A DNA stretch of 64,000 bases from IMG/VR virus record IMGVR_UViG_3300035698_022475, positions 1 to 64,000 of that record. One strand, 5' to 3'. How positions within the stretch are numbered: the first letter of the stretch is position 1; each line of letters starts with the position of its first letter. Shown here piece after piece: positions 33,869 to 44,400 of the stretch. The translations under genes were made by a program, and so were the position numbers. This DNA is from a virus. The notes under the pieces are model-generated. The model searched no databases. It had not been told where the DNA came from and saw nothing but the letters and a program-made list of their open reading frames with translations.

Positions 33869-36808
33869 TTAGGGGTAAGTATACGGTACGCCCATGGGGT
33901 AGTTGATATCAATTTTCAGACTCAGTGCTCTGTCTACGTGCTCCGTGATGGTAGCAATACTTGGAGGAATATCCATGTCTTTGCGCACATAGCCGGGGTC
34001 AAGCCCGTCGACCATAATCGGAGTGAATCCAATTGTCGTATCGGGTACCGGGTAGTCCGCGATATTCGCTATTTCCATAACCAGCGCCGCATAATCGGTA
34101 CCTGCGGGCTGCGCATCCCACAACGTCAACGGAGTAATCGTCCAAGGAGAAGGTACCGCTGCCCTGGGGTTGTACACGAACTCGTAGTCGACCCCCTCCC
34201 GCACCGGCAGCCCTCCGATTGTGGCGTCCAGAGTTATCTTCACAATCCGCTGCTCAGGGGGTATCGGTCCCGGGGGAAGCGCCAAAGTCACAGGAGCCGA
34301 AACGGCCAATCCGTCCGGGACAATACCTGTGGCAACACCAGTGAAGTCCACCCACCGGTAGTAGTCGTCCACGCTCATGTACGTAGGAGAACTTCCAACT
34401 ACCAACTCGTTGCTGGACAGTTCGATGGTCTCCGCAGACCCGAACATCAGCGTAAGCATGATGCTCAAGATATCCGAAGGTACAATTCCGTCTTCGAAGG
34501 CATCATTGGGCTCCACGTAGGGGTACGTATACGATGGCTTTGCCACAAGCACGATGTCTTCCAGGTCTTCTTTAAACTGCGCATCCAGTTCAAGATCCAC
34601 GCTGAACTCTATGTAGAACATGTGGGCCTTCATGTAGCGGTCGAAGAGAATGAATCCCACCGAATGCCTGAAGGGAGAAGTAGCTAAATCCGTAGCGATA
34701 ACCCCATCATCATCCCCGTCCACGTAGAGGCCCGGATCATCAACCTGAGCCTGATCAGCAGGGTCAATGATGTTAGGAACCAGCCGATCAGAAGCGCGAC
34801 GACGCGCCAACGACGAGTCCCACAGGATCTGGGGAATAACCTTATTGTGCCACCAATTGGGGTCTTCAATGTAGTCCGCCACAATGAACGCGTCAGTAAG
34901 GACTTCAAAAGCACTGAACGTGAGAACTCCCACGTTATCAGGATCTGACAAATCATCCCGCATGGGTACGTTGTAGGGATACTTGTAGATGCGCTTGTCG
35001 GTAGTAACTACGCGCTCATAGTTGCGACTCAACACCCAGTCGAGACCGCCCTCAATGACGAGCCCATAAGACGTCTCTAGCTCCACAGTATTGGCATCAA
35101 CAACATTGAGAATCGTGAAGGCGCCCTTGTTTACGTCGTTGAGTGGGTTGAGGATGATGAGCTGACCCCCAACATCAAGTTCGGTAAAGGTGTGCGAGGG
35201 GGTACTGAATTGGTCCGCGGGCAGAATGGTCCCATCTCCGACTCCGGAATCGTCCACTCCGTCAAAGTAGCTTTGAAGAATCTCCGCATCATCCCGCACG
35301 AGAGGGTAACCTGCAGCTACGTTGAGGGCCGCTTCAATCCGTTGAAGAATAGGACCGCTCATATACAAGTACATGATGCCCCGGATGAATGCTCGATAGG
35401 TCTCAGACGACGCCTCGAAACGGTTCAGAAGAGAACCGAAGTTGTAGTAGAGCGTAAAGCGGTCCACCTGTACCTCGGGCACCCACAAGGAGAGCTGCTT
35501 TACCTTTCCCTCATCCTCTTCAGTAACTTCTCCGCTCGCCGAGAGCAAAACCTCTTGCCGATACTGGAAGTCACACCGGTTCACGGAAAGAAGGAAATCC
35601 CACTGAGTAGCCCCCAGCGCTGTAATAGTTATGGTACCGCGGAGATAATCGACAACGTAATCCTCTCCTTCTACAACGGCCACAGCTCCGTAGAGAGGAA
35701 GACGACGTCCAAATACTTTCACGCTACCCGGTATGATGTTTCTATACCCCAGGTCCGTGACGAAGGGCGCAACAATAGTCAGGGGGTGTCCGATGATATC
35801 CGGGTCAGCAACATCACGCACGATAGAGTAGACGAGGGGCATCTCGAGGTCTGTGGGGTAGGCGTCTTCGAGGTTACCTATCATCTTTTCATGGTCGAGA
35901 TAGTCGACCTCGTGATCCCGAGTAAATGAAGTGAAATAGATAGCCTTATGGCTTTCCCACGAAAATACTGAAGCACTCGTGGCCGTGGGGTGTGCATATG
36001 TCAATTCCAACTTAACGCGGCGGGAATTAATGATCTCTTTGATAATGTAACGTCCTCGATAGTCCTCAAGCCCCGGGGGAACCACGCCTACTGAGACCGT
36101 ATCGCCGACATCTGGACCCGGGGATCCAAACACCGCCGGCTCCAACAGATTCGCCTGAAAGAACAGCTCGGAACCTACATACTCAAACCGGGCGAGGGTG
36201 CCTGCCGCTAAACTTGTTCCTCGGTAGGCTAAAAGACGTAGGGTGTCCCCGGGGCGCACTGATGTGTTCCCGTACCAGTCATGGGGAACCCTGGCGTCCT
36301 TTAAATAATTGCCAATCTGAATATCCACGTAGCGCCATGCCACGCCAGGTGTGGGCATTGGCTCTCCATCGGAATCTACATACGTCCGGAAGATGTTCTC
36401 TAAAAACCTCGCGTACCCGTCATCATCCTCGACGTCGAAATTCACCCCACGCTCGTACACCGTGGAGGGATCGAAAATGGAGTTCTGGAGAAAATCACCA
36501 CTCACAGTATCTCCCGGCATGTCATAAACGAAACGGTCCTCGGCCACCGAAGCTCCTTGGGAGAATTGCAGCTCATTCTCTTTGATTGCAAAGAGCTTCC
36601 AGTATTCCTTATTGAATATAGGAACATCCACCACGCTGGTACCGAGCACCAACGAAAGAAAATCCAAATACACTTGCCCCAGGTAAACCTCGGATGCCTG
36701 GTAGTAAGCTTGCAAATCCTCGGTGTCACGGAAGAACTGCTGCCAAAAACCATTTAACGCATTGAAGAGCGTTGAGTTGTAGTCTCCCAGTTCTAGTGGG
36801 TGCGGCAT
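33869..36808 (-). CDS. Large virion protein, probably baseplate/tail, 979 aa
   Basis: A 979-residue acidic protein, directly downstream of the baseplate-J-like gene. The N-terminus (YNSTLFNALNGFWQQFFRDT) is helical; the rest alternates Tyr/Asp/Val-rich beta segments such as DTVSVGVVPPGLEDYRGRYI and DQFSTPSHTFTELDVGGQLI. AGGGGTAAT precedes the ATG. Its position suits a baseplate wedge or fiber-connector protein. I do not recognise a named family. Confidence 0.72.
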   Translation of the reverse strand: MPHPLELGDYNSTLFNALNGFWQQFFRDTEDLQAYYQASEVYLGQVYLDFLSLVLGTSVVDVPIFNKEYWKLFAIKENELQFSQGASVAEDRFVYDMPGDTVSGDFLQNSIFDPSTVYERGVNFDVEDDDGYARFLENIFRTYVDSDGEPMPTPGVAWRYVDIQIGNYLKDARVPHDWYGNTSVRPGDTLRLLAYRGTSLAAGTLARFEYVGSELFFQANLLEPAVFGSPGPDVGDTVSVGVVPPGLEDYRGRYIIKEIINSRRVKLELTYAHPTATSASVFSWESHKAIYFTSFTRDHEVDYLDHEKMIGNLEDAYPTDLEMPLVYSIVRDVADPDIIGHPLTIVAPFVTDLGYRNIIPGSVKVFGRRLPLYGAVAVVEGEDYVVDYLRGTITITALGATQWDFLLSVNRCDFQYRQEVLLSASGEVTEEDEGKVKQLSLWVPEVQVDRFTLYYNFGSLLNRFEASSETYRAFIRGIMYLYMSGPILQRIEAALNVAAGYPLVRDDAEILQSYFDGVDDSGVGDGTILPADQFSTPSHTFTELDVGGQLIILNPLNDVNKGAFTILNVVDANTVELETSYGLVIEGGLDWVLSRNYERVVTTDKRIYKYPYNVPMRDDLSDPDNVGVLTFSAFEVLTDAFIVADYIEDPNWWHNKVIPQILWDSSLARRRASDRLVPNIIDPADQAQVDDPGLYVDGDDDGVIATDLATSPFRHSVGFILFDRYMKAHMFYIEFSVDLELDAQFKEDLEDIVLVAKPSYTYPYVEPNDAFEDGIVPSDILSIMLTLMFGSAETIELSSNELVVGSSPTYMSVDDYYRWVDFTGVATGIVPDGLAVSAPVTLALPPGPIPPEQRIVKITLDATIGGLPVREGVDYEFVYNPRAAVPSPWTITPLTLWDAQPAGTDYAALVMEIANIADYPVPDTTIGFTPIMVDGLDPGYVRKDMDIPPSIATITEHVDRALSLKIDINYPMGVPYTYP

Positions 36809-36811
36809 TGA

Positions 36812-38965
36812 TTACCCCTGCAGTACACTATTCATCAAGTCACTGCGTGTCCGGTACTTGACAGTCTTGTCTGTAATCCCCATCAGATTGTACCACTCAA
36901 GAAGATCACTCTCTGTGGATATCTCCGTGATTCCTTGTGCAATCATAGAAGGAGGTACCACAATATCGGGCCCGTTCAATAGCTCCACTCCATTACCTGT
37001 AGTCATGAAAATAGACACAATATCCGTAGTCTTGAACGCTGCCACCTGTCCGTCCGGAGTGTGTAGATTGTAATAAACATCGAACGTAAACACCGTACCA
37101 ACTTCAGGAGCATAGCCTCGGAATGCCGTCGCCAAATCTGATTGATCCAAATCATCATTGGGGTCAAACGAATTGACATACGCCGCCATTTGAGTAGCTA
37201 CACCCACTTCTGTGAGGCTCGTATCTGCCGTTCGTTTTAGTCGATAGGGTATCAGGGTCTCTATCCAAATGGGGTGACGCATCCGCAACAGGTGATTAGC
37301 TGCAACAACCCGATTATCATAAGAGCGTGTGTAGTCCGACGGATTGAGGAACCCGTCACCTGTGAGGTACGTCACGCGTAAAGTACGGTCATCGAAATGG
37401 GATTCATCTCCTTCAAATCCTACCGAAATACGTGACACAGTAAGCGCTGACTGGCTTTCTCGTGGATTCAACACCTCGTACCGATACGACAATACTGATA
37501 AGTCCACAGGGACAGGAGGTGCCGGGTCTGCCGGAGTATCGTTAACCCGCTGGGGAAACACTATGGTTCCGGTAGCTCCGTCCACGTAGTCCGCATCTGC
37601 TCCCGTAGGGTCAATCAGTTCCACGCGCAGGATGTCCTGTACCGGACGCCCCTGGAGCAAGATAGACCCCGGAGACTGGATATGGCGCGATGTTCCTGCC
37701 GGAATATGCTCGTATCCTGGAGTCACACTACGTTCCGCTATCCGAGAGTACACAGGAGGACCTGGAAGGGGGTCCAGATCCGCTTGGTCAAAGTCCGGGG
37801 AGAACCATCCTAAAGAATACGCTACTAAAACGTCCAGCTCATCGGAGGCCTCCGTGAAAGGCATAGCCTCACTTACGTACAGCTCGTGGTCTTCAATCCG
37901 TACAATCTGGTACGCTCGAGGAGACTCGAGAATCCCGCTCCGGATGTTGACAATGTGACCCACTTCGAGTCCCAGCGCGGGGGCGGTAAAGGGGTACGCC
38001 TCGTCGATGGTCATCTTGGGATCCCGGAACACATTGACGATATTGTCTGCCCTCGGGAAATAACCTCCGATGAGCCCAAACTCCTCTACCGTCACATCCG
38101 ACAACTCAACGAAGGTGTCGTACTTTCCTCCGATGTGAAGACGGATATGCGATCCCAGCTCAGTCTGCAGATCCCGCACCATCTCCGGCTCGCCCATTCC
38201 GACAGTGAGTGTCGATTGAATATCGGAGAAAGACTCCTTCAGAGTAGTGTCAATGGAGCGATTATTAATGAGATTTCGTACCGCAATTGCCGTTTGGGAT
38301 CGTGCCAGAAGAGCCGCGGAGTCCTCCGTATTATTTGCTGCTGAAGAAGCTACTTGGTGGTCCGCATACGTGAAATACGGAATATTCCCCACCGACGAAA
38401 CCACTCGCGCAAATCTGCCTGGAGAAAACACGTAGGATTCTCCCGAAGCTGCCGCAATCAGAGGAACATCAGCTACATAGTCAACCAAGTTACCTGTGGT
38501 ATCGAAGTTCGGAAACAGGCTCGTAATAGAAATAACATAAGGACTCGTGGTTACATCCAAATAGAAGGCGTGCGATACATCACGCCAAAAAGCTACCGTA
38601 GTATCCAGCGAAATGTTCTCTTTCTTGGAGAAATGCATCTGAGCTGTCATGCGGGACCGACTGCCATCGCGTCGGTTGATAAACCAGTTCGAGAGAACCT
38701 CGTCCAAAGACTGGTCCATGTCCGGGGTACCTGAATCAATCTGCTCCGAAATGGACTGTACAGACTGACGTACTCGAATCCCGTTAGCTTCTCCTCGCAG
38801 GTAGGCGTAGATCAATACGAACGCACTCACCGCAAAATCCCTGACGGCACTTCCCCGCTGGAAAGAAGCTTCAGGTATATTCTCACTCAGATACTCCACC
38901 AGAAAATCTTCCGCGTCGTAGAAGTCCTGTGACGTAACTATTATCTGACTCGGGTCAACAGGCAT
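36812..38965 (-). CDS. Baseplate wedge protein (baseplate-J-like), 717 aa
   Basis: The N-terminus (FLVEYLSENIPEASFQRGSA, then VRDFAVSAFVLIYAYLRGEA) resembles the opening of phage baseplate-J/gp6-type proteins, where a helix pair precedes the wedge core. It continues with PLIAAASGESYVFSPGRF, similar to the segment in J proteins that precedes the nonzero-offset strands, and a late beta-rich half. It follows the gp25-like gene, as J-like genes commonly do. The assignment rests on order and local resemblance, not on a fully conserved motif. Confidence 0.6.
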   Translation of the reverse strand: MPVDPSQIIVTSQDFYDAEDFLVEYLSENIPEASFQRGSAVRDFAVSAFVLIYAYLRGEANGIRVRQSVQSISEQIDSGTPDMDQSLDEVLSNWFINRRDGSRSRMTAQMHFSKKENISLDTTVAFWRDVSHAFYLDVTTSPYVISITSLFPNFDTTGNLVDYVADVPLIAAASGESYVFSPGRFARVVSSVGNIPYFTYADHQVASSAANNTEDSAALLARSQTAIAVRNLINNRSIDTTLKESFSDIQSTLTVGMGEPEMVRDLQTELGSHIRLHIGGKYDTFVELSDVTVEEFGLIGGYFPRADNIVNVFRDPKMTIDEAYPFTAPALGLEVGHIVNIRSGILESPRAYQIVRIEDHELYVSEAMPFTEASDELDVLVAYSLGWFSPDFDQADLDPLPGPPVYSRIAERSVTPGYEHIPAGTSRHIQSPGSILLQGRPVQDILRVELIDPTGADADYVDGATGTIVFPQRVNDTPADPAPPVPVDLSVLSYRYEVLNPRESQSALTVSRISVGFEGDESHFDDRTLRVTYLTGDGFLNPSDYTRSYDNRVVAANHLLRMRHPIWIETLIPYRLKRTADTSLTEVGVATQMAAYVNSFDPNDDLDQSDLATAFRGYAPEVGTVFTFDVYYNLHTPDGQVAAFKTTDIVSIFMTTGNGVELLNGPDIVVPPSMIAQGITEISTESDLLEWYNLMGITDKTVKYRTRSDLMNSVLQG

Positions 38966-38968
38966 TGA

Positions 38969-39409
38969 TTACCTCGTAGCGTAGTCCATGAGAAACACCT
39001 CAAGCTGTTTCCCAGCAACGTTCGTGATGGTCACCCACAGAGAAATTCCTCCTCCGGAATAGGGTTCCATGCGCGTTATCACCGCTGAATCCAGGGATTC
39101 TTCAGCCGAAAAACCTCCGGCGGAATCTTGTACTTTTATTTGTTCGTTTGTTTCCTCAACTGCTCGGATTGCCAAGTCTCTGGCGTCTTCCTGAGAACCT
39201 ACATTGCCTCCTATAAGGAGTCCCAACGTAGTACCGTCCCCGGGGTGTAGAAGTTCGGAACCTTTAGGAGTAAAGAAAATCTTCATCCACCGATTAATCA
39301 GGAATTGATACCCCGTAACAACCAGTGCTGCCTTGAACCCAAACGTAAACACTTGGTAGCCGTGAGTTGTATTGTCGGGAATAGGTTGAAAATGTATATC
39401 CCACGCCAT
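38969..39409 (-). CDS. gp25-like baseplate protein, 146 aa
   Basis: The start ATG at 39409 forms an ATGA overlap with the previous gene and has GGGAGGA upstream, so it is preferred over a longer form. The core IFFTPKGSELLHPGDGTTLG then LLIGGNVGSQEDARDLAIRA is like the gp25/W-gp25 lysozyme-fold-derived baseplate family, which nucleates the tail sheath in contractile tails. Its presence beside a J-like gene is the main reason to infer a contractile tail. Confidence 0.58.
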   Translation of the reverse strand: MAWDIHFQPIPDNTTHGYQVFTFGFKAALVVTGYQFLINRWMKIFFTPKGSELLHPGDGTTLGLLIGGNVGSQEDARDLAIRAVEETNEQIKVQDSAGGFSAEESLDSAVITRMEPYSGGGISLWVTITNVAGKQLEVFLMDYATR

Positions 39410-40701
39410 CAGGAATCCTCCCAAGAGCCGTCGCAGGTTGGGTCACTCTCTTGCTCTTCAACCGTGGCGTCATAGCGCGCACGCAACGCCACTGGAACAT
39501 CCGCGGAATCCATCTTACTAGTATCTGCAGCGGCCTGATTTCCAATATACCGCGACTCCGCCATGCGCTCACGTGCTGATTGTTCTGCCATTTGCGTTTT
39601 ATCAAGAGAAGAGAGAATAGTAGAAACGCGGCGAAGTGCTTCGCTGGCATTCCCTAAACTATCTCCTCCCAGTTCTCGGGCTAATTGATTTTGGGGAAAA
39701 GCCTTCACATCAGTAGGGGGCACATCAGACAACCACGGCATTGCCAGAGGTTGTGGGTTTTTCCAGACATCGTCCTCTGCGATATCTGTATGCACATCTA
39801 CGTACAATTCAAACAGCTCTTGCCACTCCTCTTCCGTAGTAAGCATCGGCCACGCATCTGTCACGTACCCGGGCGTATCGTCGTCGGCTACCTCTTTGAT
39901 AGCTAAACCCTGTCGATCAGCAAATCCCAGGGACACTGCACGGTTTTCGATTGCTGTGAAGTTTCCTCCCCCTCCCCCACCTACGAGATCGGGAAAGCCT
40001 ATTTCGAGCTTCTTCAGCAGAACCCCTAATGTTGTGTACTGCGCCTCCGTAAAGCCGTCCGAAACCACATTCCTGTCATCTCCAGAGATAATAGCCCGGG
40101 GAGTGGGTCGGGACGCATACCAATCAGAAGTAGTAACCGCAATCGATTCCTCGAGGGCTACAAAGATAGCTGTAGAAGTGCACGGAGGAGACCCTACCAT
40201 CGCCATGTCAGTGTCGCCCATGACAATTAGGTTTCCCAGCCGGTCTATGTAAAAGTGGGCTCCTGAGAGCTTCTTTCCCGCATCTGTCAAGACGGAGCGG
40301 ATCCCAGACCAGACGCGGTTAGGGCTATGGTACGCTTGATCGGGGTCTGCATCTGAGATACGAACATCGTTACTTATTACGCGGTCACCTTTGTTCAACA
40401 ACTGCGCGTCATAGTAAGCCCCAAATGCGCTGATGACCACGTGCGCTACTTCGCGGTATTCGCCGTACGGTCGAGGCTCATAGGACATGGGGTTAGGGTA
40501 CGCGTACGTTACTACTGCGTTATCGGGGAACTTGCTGTTGCCTAGCACGCGGCGGAGTTGGATATTGTACTTGCCGCCGTACGCGGTAGTCGCATTAATA
40601 CGGCGCTGCGCAATCCCCAAATCCGCGAGAAACTCCGCCTCCAGCACCCGTTGCTGCCGGGAAAGCATTTTTTGCCACGAAGTTTCACCCGTCCTCGCCA
40701 T
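39409..40701 (-). CDS. Hypothetical virion protein, 430 aa
   Basis: Located between the sigma-like gene and the gp25-like gene on the late strand. The N-terminus is helical (QRVLEAEFLADLGIAQRRIN), followed by a mixed region with HFYIDRLGNLIVMGDTD and a Gly-run linker (VGGGGGGN, from 39976 on the reverse strand). The C-terminus is charged and helical. Probably a baseplate or tail-tip component. Family not recognised. Confidence 0.7.
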   Translation of the reverse strand: MARTGETSWQKMLSRQQRVLEAEFLADLGIAQRRINATTAYGGKYNIQLRRVLGNSKFPDNAVVTYAYPNPMSYEPRPYGEYREVAHVVISAFGAYYDAQLLNKGDRVISNDVRISDADPDQAYHSPNRVWSGIRSVLTDAGKKLSGAHFYIDRLGNLIVMGDTDMAMVGSPPCTSTAIFVALEESIAVTTSDWYASRPTPRAIISGDDRNVVSDGFTEAQYTTLGVLLKKLEIGFPDLVGGGGGGNFTAIENRAVSLGFADRQGLAIKEVADDDTPGYVTDAWPMLTTEEEWQELFELYVDVHTDIAEDDVWKNPQPLAMPWLSDVPPTDVKAFPQNQLARELGGDSLGNASEALRRVSTILSSLDKTQMAEQSARERMAESRYIGNQAAADTSKMDSADVPVALRARYDATVEEQESDPTCDGSWEDS

Positions 40702-40702
40702 T

Positions 40703-41401
40703 CTAAATCCGTCCGTGCTGTATGTTCTTCAACTGATCAACAAATTTACGTTTACGATAACTTAACTGTCCTTGTGACAGCTTATATTTACGACGTAAAC
40801 GGGCGTTAGATAATGCAATACCCCTGCCATAACCCGTAATGTCCTCGAAGAGGAGTTTATCACCCGGAGAGAGCCCATGATAGTAAAAGTCCACAACACT
40901 ATCAGGCTTATCATCGTCCGACATTAACGCACCCTCAGACTCGACTAACTCCCTACGCCCAAAAGCATTCTGGAAATCCCCTACCTTCTTGGGAGTCCAA
41001 TGCAACTCATCTGCTATTTCTTCGTGGGTCGGATCGCGCCCAAGGTCGTCCACGAGCTTGTTCTGGGCTACTTGGAACGTATTGTACAGAAGCTGCTGGT
41101 TCTCAGGGAGTCGGGCTACATTTTGATACGGATACACCGAACGAGACAGCTTCCGAACCCGGCTAGCTACGTGCGTACCGACCGCCGCCCCGCGGTTAGG
41201 GTCGTAGTTTTCTAGCGCATCTACTGCCAAGAGGTTGGCCTTAGATTCAAGAGCAGCTCGGGGAACTGTAGAATCCCACTTGGAAATCTCCCGATTAAGA
41301 AGAGGCTTGAGTCCGTCAAGAAGTTGCCGAAGGACCGCCGGACTGCGCGTTTTTCGCCACTCCTCCCAAAGGTCAAGATCCTGTTGCTGCCGTGGTGTCA
41401 T
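40703..41401 (-). CDS. Sigma factor-like protein inside the tail operon, 232 aa
   Basis: The protein resembles the later regions of sigma-70 factors. Residues ~20-90 look like a weakened region 2 (LLNREISKWDSTV, LLAVDALENYDPNRGAAVGT). Residues ~95-150 match region 3 well: VARLPENQQLLYNTFQVAQN then DLGRDPTHEEIADELHWTPK. The C-terminus (LRRKYKLSQGQLSYRKRKFV) could be a region 4-like DNA-binding helix pair. It overlaps the hub gene by ATGA and is two bases from the next gene, so it is made with the tail proteins. It may be a late regulator, or a packaged or repurposed protein. Confidence 0.72.
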   Translation of the reverse strand: MTPRQQQDLDLWEEWRKTRSPAVLRQLLDGLKPLLNREISKWDSTVPRAALESKANLLAVDALENYDPNRGAAVGTHVASRVRKLSRSVYPYQNVARLPENQQLLYNTFQVAQNKLVDDLGRDPTHEEIADELHWTPKKVGDFQNAFGRRELVESEGALMSDDDKPDSVVDFYYHGLSPGDKLLFEDITGYGRGIALSNARLRRKYKLSQGQLSYRKRKFVDQLKNIQHGRI

Positions 41402-44400
41402 TTCGTACCCTCTCCCCCTGTCAATATTGTACGGCTTAAGAACACAATATACTGTTCCAAAATACTATCCCAGTCGAACCGCGTCTGTGGGTGAAGGCAC
41501 TTGTACTGGCTATTCGCCTGTCCCAGCATGGACATCATACCCAGCCCCTCTCCTGTCTCCATATCCACATTCGTAATCGCCTGTACATACTTTCGAAACT
41601 TATCACTTTTTCCAGTAGACTTATTCCCGAAAGCGGCAGGTACCGGGCCCGGACGCAACTTGTAGATACGAGGATAGTAGTATGTGGGTCGCCCGCTAAT
41701 CGCCTGGGCTGCTGGATGGGACGCTTTCTCAACGACCTTCTGTGCCTTGGCGATCTTGGAAGCATCGTCCTTTCGGTGCCACATCAAGACGTAGTTCTTC
41801 AAAGAACAGGCCGGCCGTGCGACATACGCCATTGCGGCATCATAGCTTCTAGCCTCCTGGATGAAGTTCTTCGTCATTTCCATAATAGGCGTTTCGATCA
41901 AAAAGTCTTTTGCTAAGTAGTCCGCCTTTGCCGGGTCATCTACGACTCTGAAATAATCAGGCTGATGGAATAGGTGTCTGTCCCGCGGCTTTTTCTTCGG
42001 GCCGGAGTTGTCCCCGGGATAGAAGAGTCGGGCATAAAGCTCCTCGGCATCATCAAGGTGCTGGAAGACCTTGCGAACTCCAATAATGGGTTCATACGGG
42101 TGTCCAATGAATTTATTAAGTTCCTCCATAACGGAGACATAGCGGTCTAGCTGCTCTTTCGTCAGTGTTGGATTACCCTGGGCAAAAACGTCTTCTCCAT
42201 TCTGTCCTGTAGGCAGTCCTTCGTTTGTTACGTCTCCCTGGCTCGCCTGGTCAGAAATGGTTTCTCCTACCTCGCTATCCTCCTCGAGACCCACAACCAG
42301 ATACTCTCCCAGCGTCCGCACAAAGGATACAGAAACATTGGTACGCATCTGAGGGCCGTCCGGAGACGCGCTCATGGTGTGGCTTACGCCTGTTACATAT
42401 CCCAAAAAATTAATAGGCGCCGTGGGCTCATCTATTACGGCACAGGGAAAACCTGGAACAATATACGGATTGAATACCAGGCTTAACGACATGTTTCGCT
42501 GCGCGTATTTCTGCCGGTAGAACTCGTACTTAGCAAAGAGGTCAAACGTACCTCCTAGTGCATCTAGAGTAGCAGCCTGTACGACGGCCTCGACGTTCTC
42601 TACGTCCGAGATGTCAATCTCGCTCTCATAAGTAGGAAACCCCGGGTCCCCGTACTTGGCACCCGAGAAATGGGCCCACGCCACTTTGGAGCCTATCGCA
42701 TACGCTTTTGCCGTACCTGTGTCGGGCAACCATCCCGCTTTGTTCTTTACGGGTATGAGTGCTTTGGCCCTCTTCAAACCAGACGGACCCACCGCTGAGT
42801 AGGACGCAAAAGTATCGTTCCAATTAATCGTCCTATACCCGTACTGTGAGAAATTGGTGAGAATAACTCCCTGCAAGTAAAGAAATCCTAGAATCATATT
42901 GAAGCCAGGTTTTGTAAAAATATCCGTCAACGTACCCGAATTCATCACGTTTTTACCTACTAAATGAGCGTCGTAATACGCGAGAGTCTCTTTTCCTATC
43001 GCATCATCAGGGATTGCGTAGCGGATGGATTCTATTAGGTTATGAAATTCCGCATTCCAATCAAACCGTTTTGCTTTATTTGCGGCAGGTAAAACACCAG
43101 AATCGTCGCGCCCCTTTACAAAAATCTGCATTAACCCATAAGCCCCGCCGGCTCTGTGACTGCTGGGTTTAAACCGAGACTCGTACCACGTGAACCCGTA
43201 AAGGGCTCCCGCCGGAATCGGAGGAATAGTTGCTCCGTTGGGCTTATCCACTTTAACGGTCGGCGCGCTTGTCAGGGCATCTAAGAAGGGCCGTACAAGC
43301 TCGAAGGCATCCCACCCCTTACTCCCTCTCGAAAAACCTTTATCTAGTTGCCCTTGTCTCGTCTTTACCCCTCCGCCTCCGCCTCCCGCTACTCCTCCTT
43401 TTTTTGCTGCCTGTGCCAACAAAAAAAGCCACGGCGGCACATTTAGTCGCGCAGTATTAGGCCCCTTGAAAAACTCCTCGGCATAGATAATAAAATTCTT
43501 AGTGTTATTGGCGGGATCTTGAACATACTGTTTAAGGCGCTGCCGCACCACTACAGGATAGCCTGTCGTCAATTGTTGTGCGATGATGCTGGAAAATCCA
43601 GTGCTCTGACCGTCTCCTTGTGTAAGCAAATCAGTAACAAGCGTCTCTCCCATGTAGAGGCGCGTAGGTTGATTCATATAGTCTTCTTGGAAAGAGAAGT
43701 TCTCTATCATAGAAGGAAAGATGATATTGCATTTTGGAGGTATCCCGAATACCGACTGAGGCTTCACGACAAAAGAGGTAAGGGCTACCTCATGGGATTG
43801 CGACGTCTTATAGGACACTCCCAGATCCTCGCTTGTTCCCGTCTTGGGTTTCGGAATAGCAAGGTCTCCCTTCTTAAGCTCTCTCTCGATATCCCAAGTC
43901 TTTTTGGTCTGTCGAACAGCCGCCGGGGCGGGAATAGGAACAACATCCATGTACATGATCCCGTAGACCATCTGTAGTAACTGCCAGACAGGCTGCGCCT
44001 GTCCTACTCCGTTCATCACGTTCTTCTGCATGATTCGCAGAAGGTGATAACCTTGGATTGCCTTTACGACCGGGAAACAACCAGGCTCCGCGCGTGCCTC
44101 ATCATCCTCGAAAATAGGAAGCGCCACCCATCTGCGGTGGAATCGAGTAGTGAGCATCCACCGACCAAAGAAATTTCGTCCCATAATCGAAACAGCATTA
44201 ATAGGAATGCGGTTGGGGTTCTCAGTTACCTCCGGATTGCCATAGATAGGATCAATAAAGCCTACGAGCGCTTTGAAAATGTTGGTAATGAATTCAATGG
44301 GAGTACGTATAAAGTCGGTCTCATCGAGAATTTCCTCTCCAGCAACCGAATCCGCATGCTCGACTGCCGTCCCGTACGCAGGACCTTGTGCCCCTGCACT

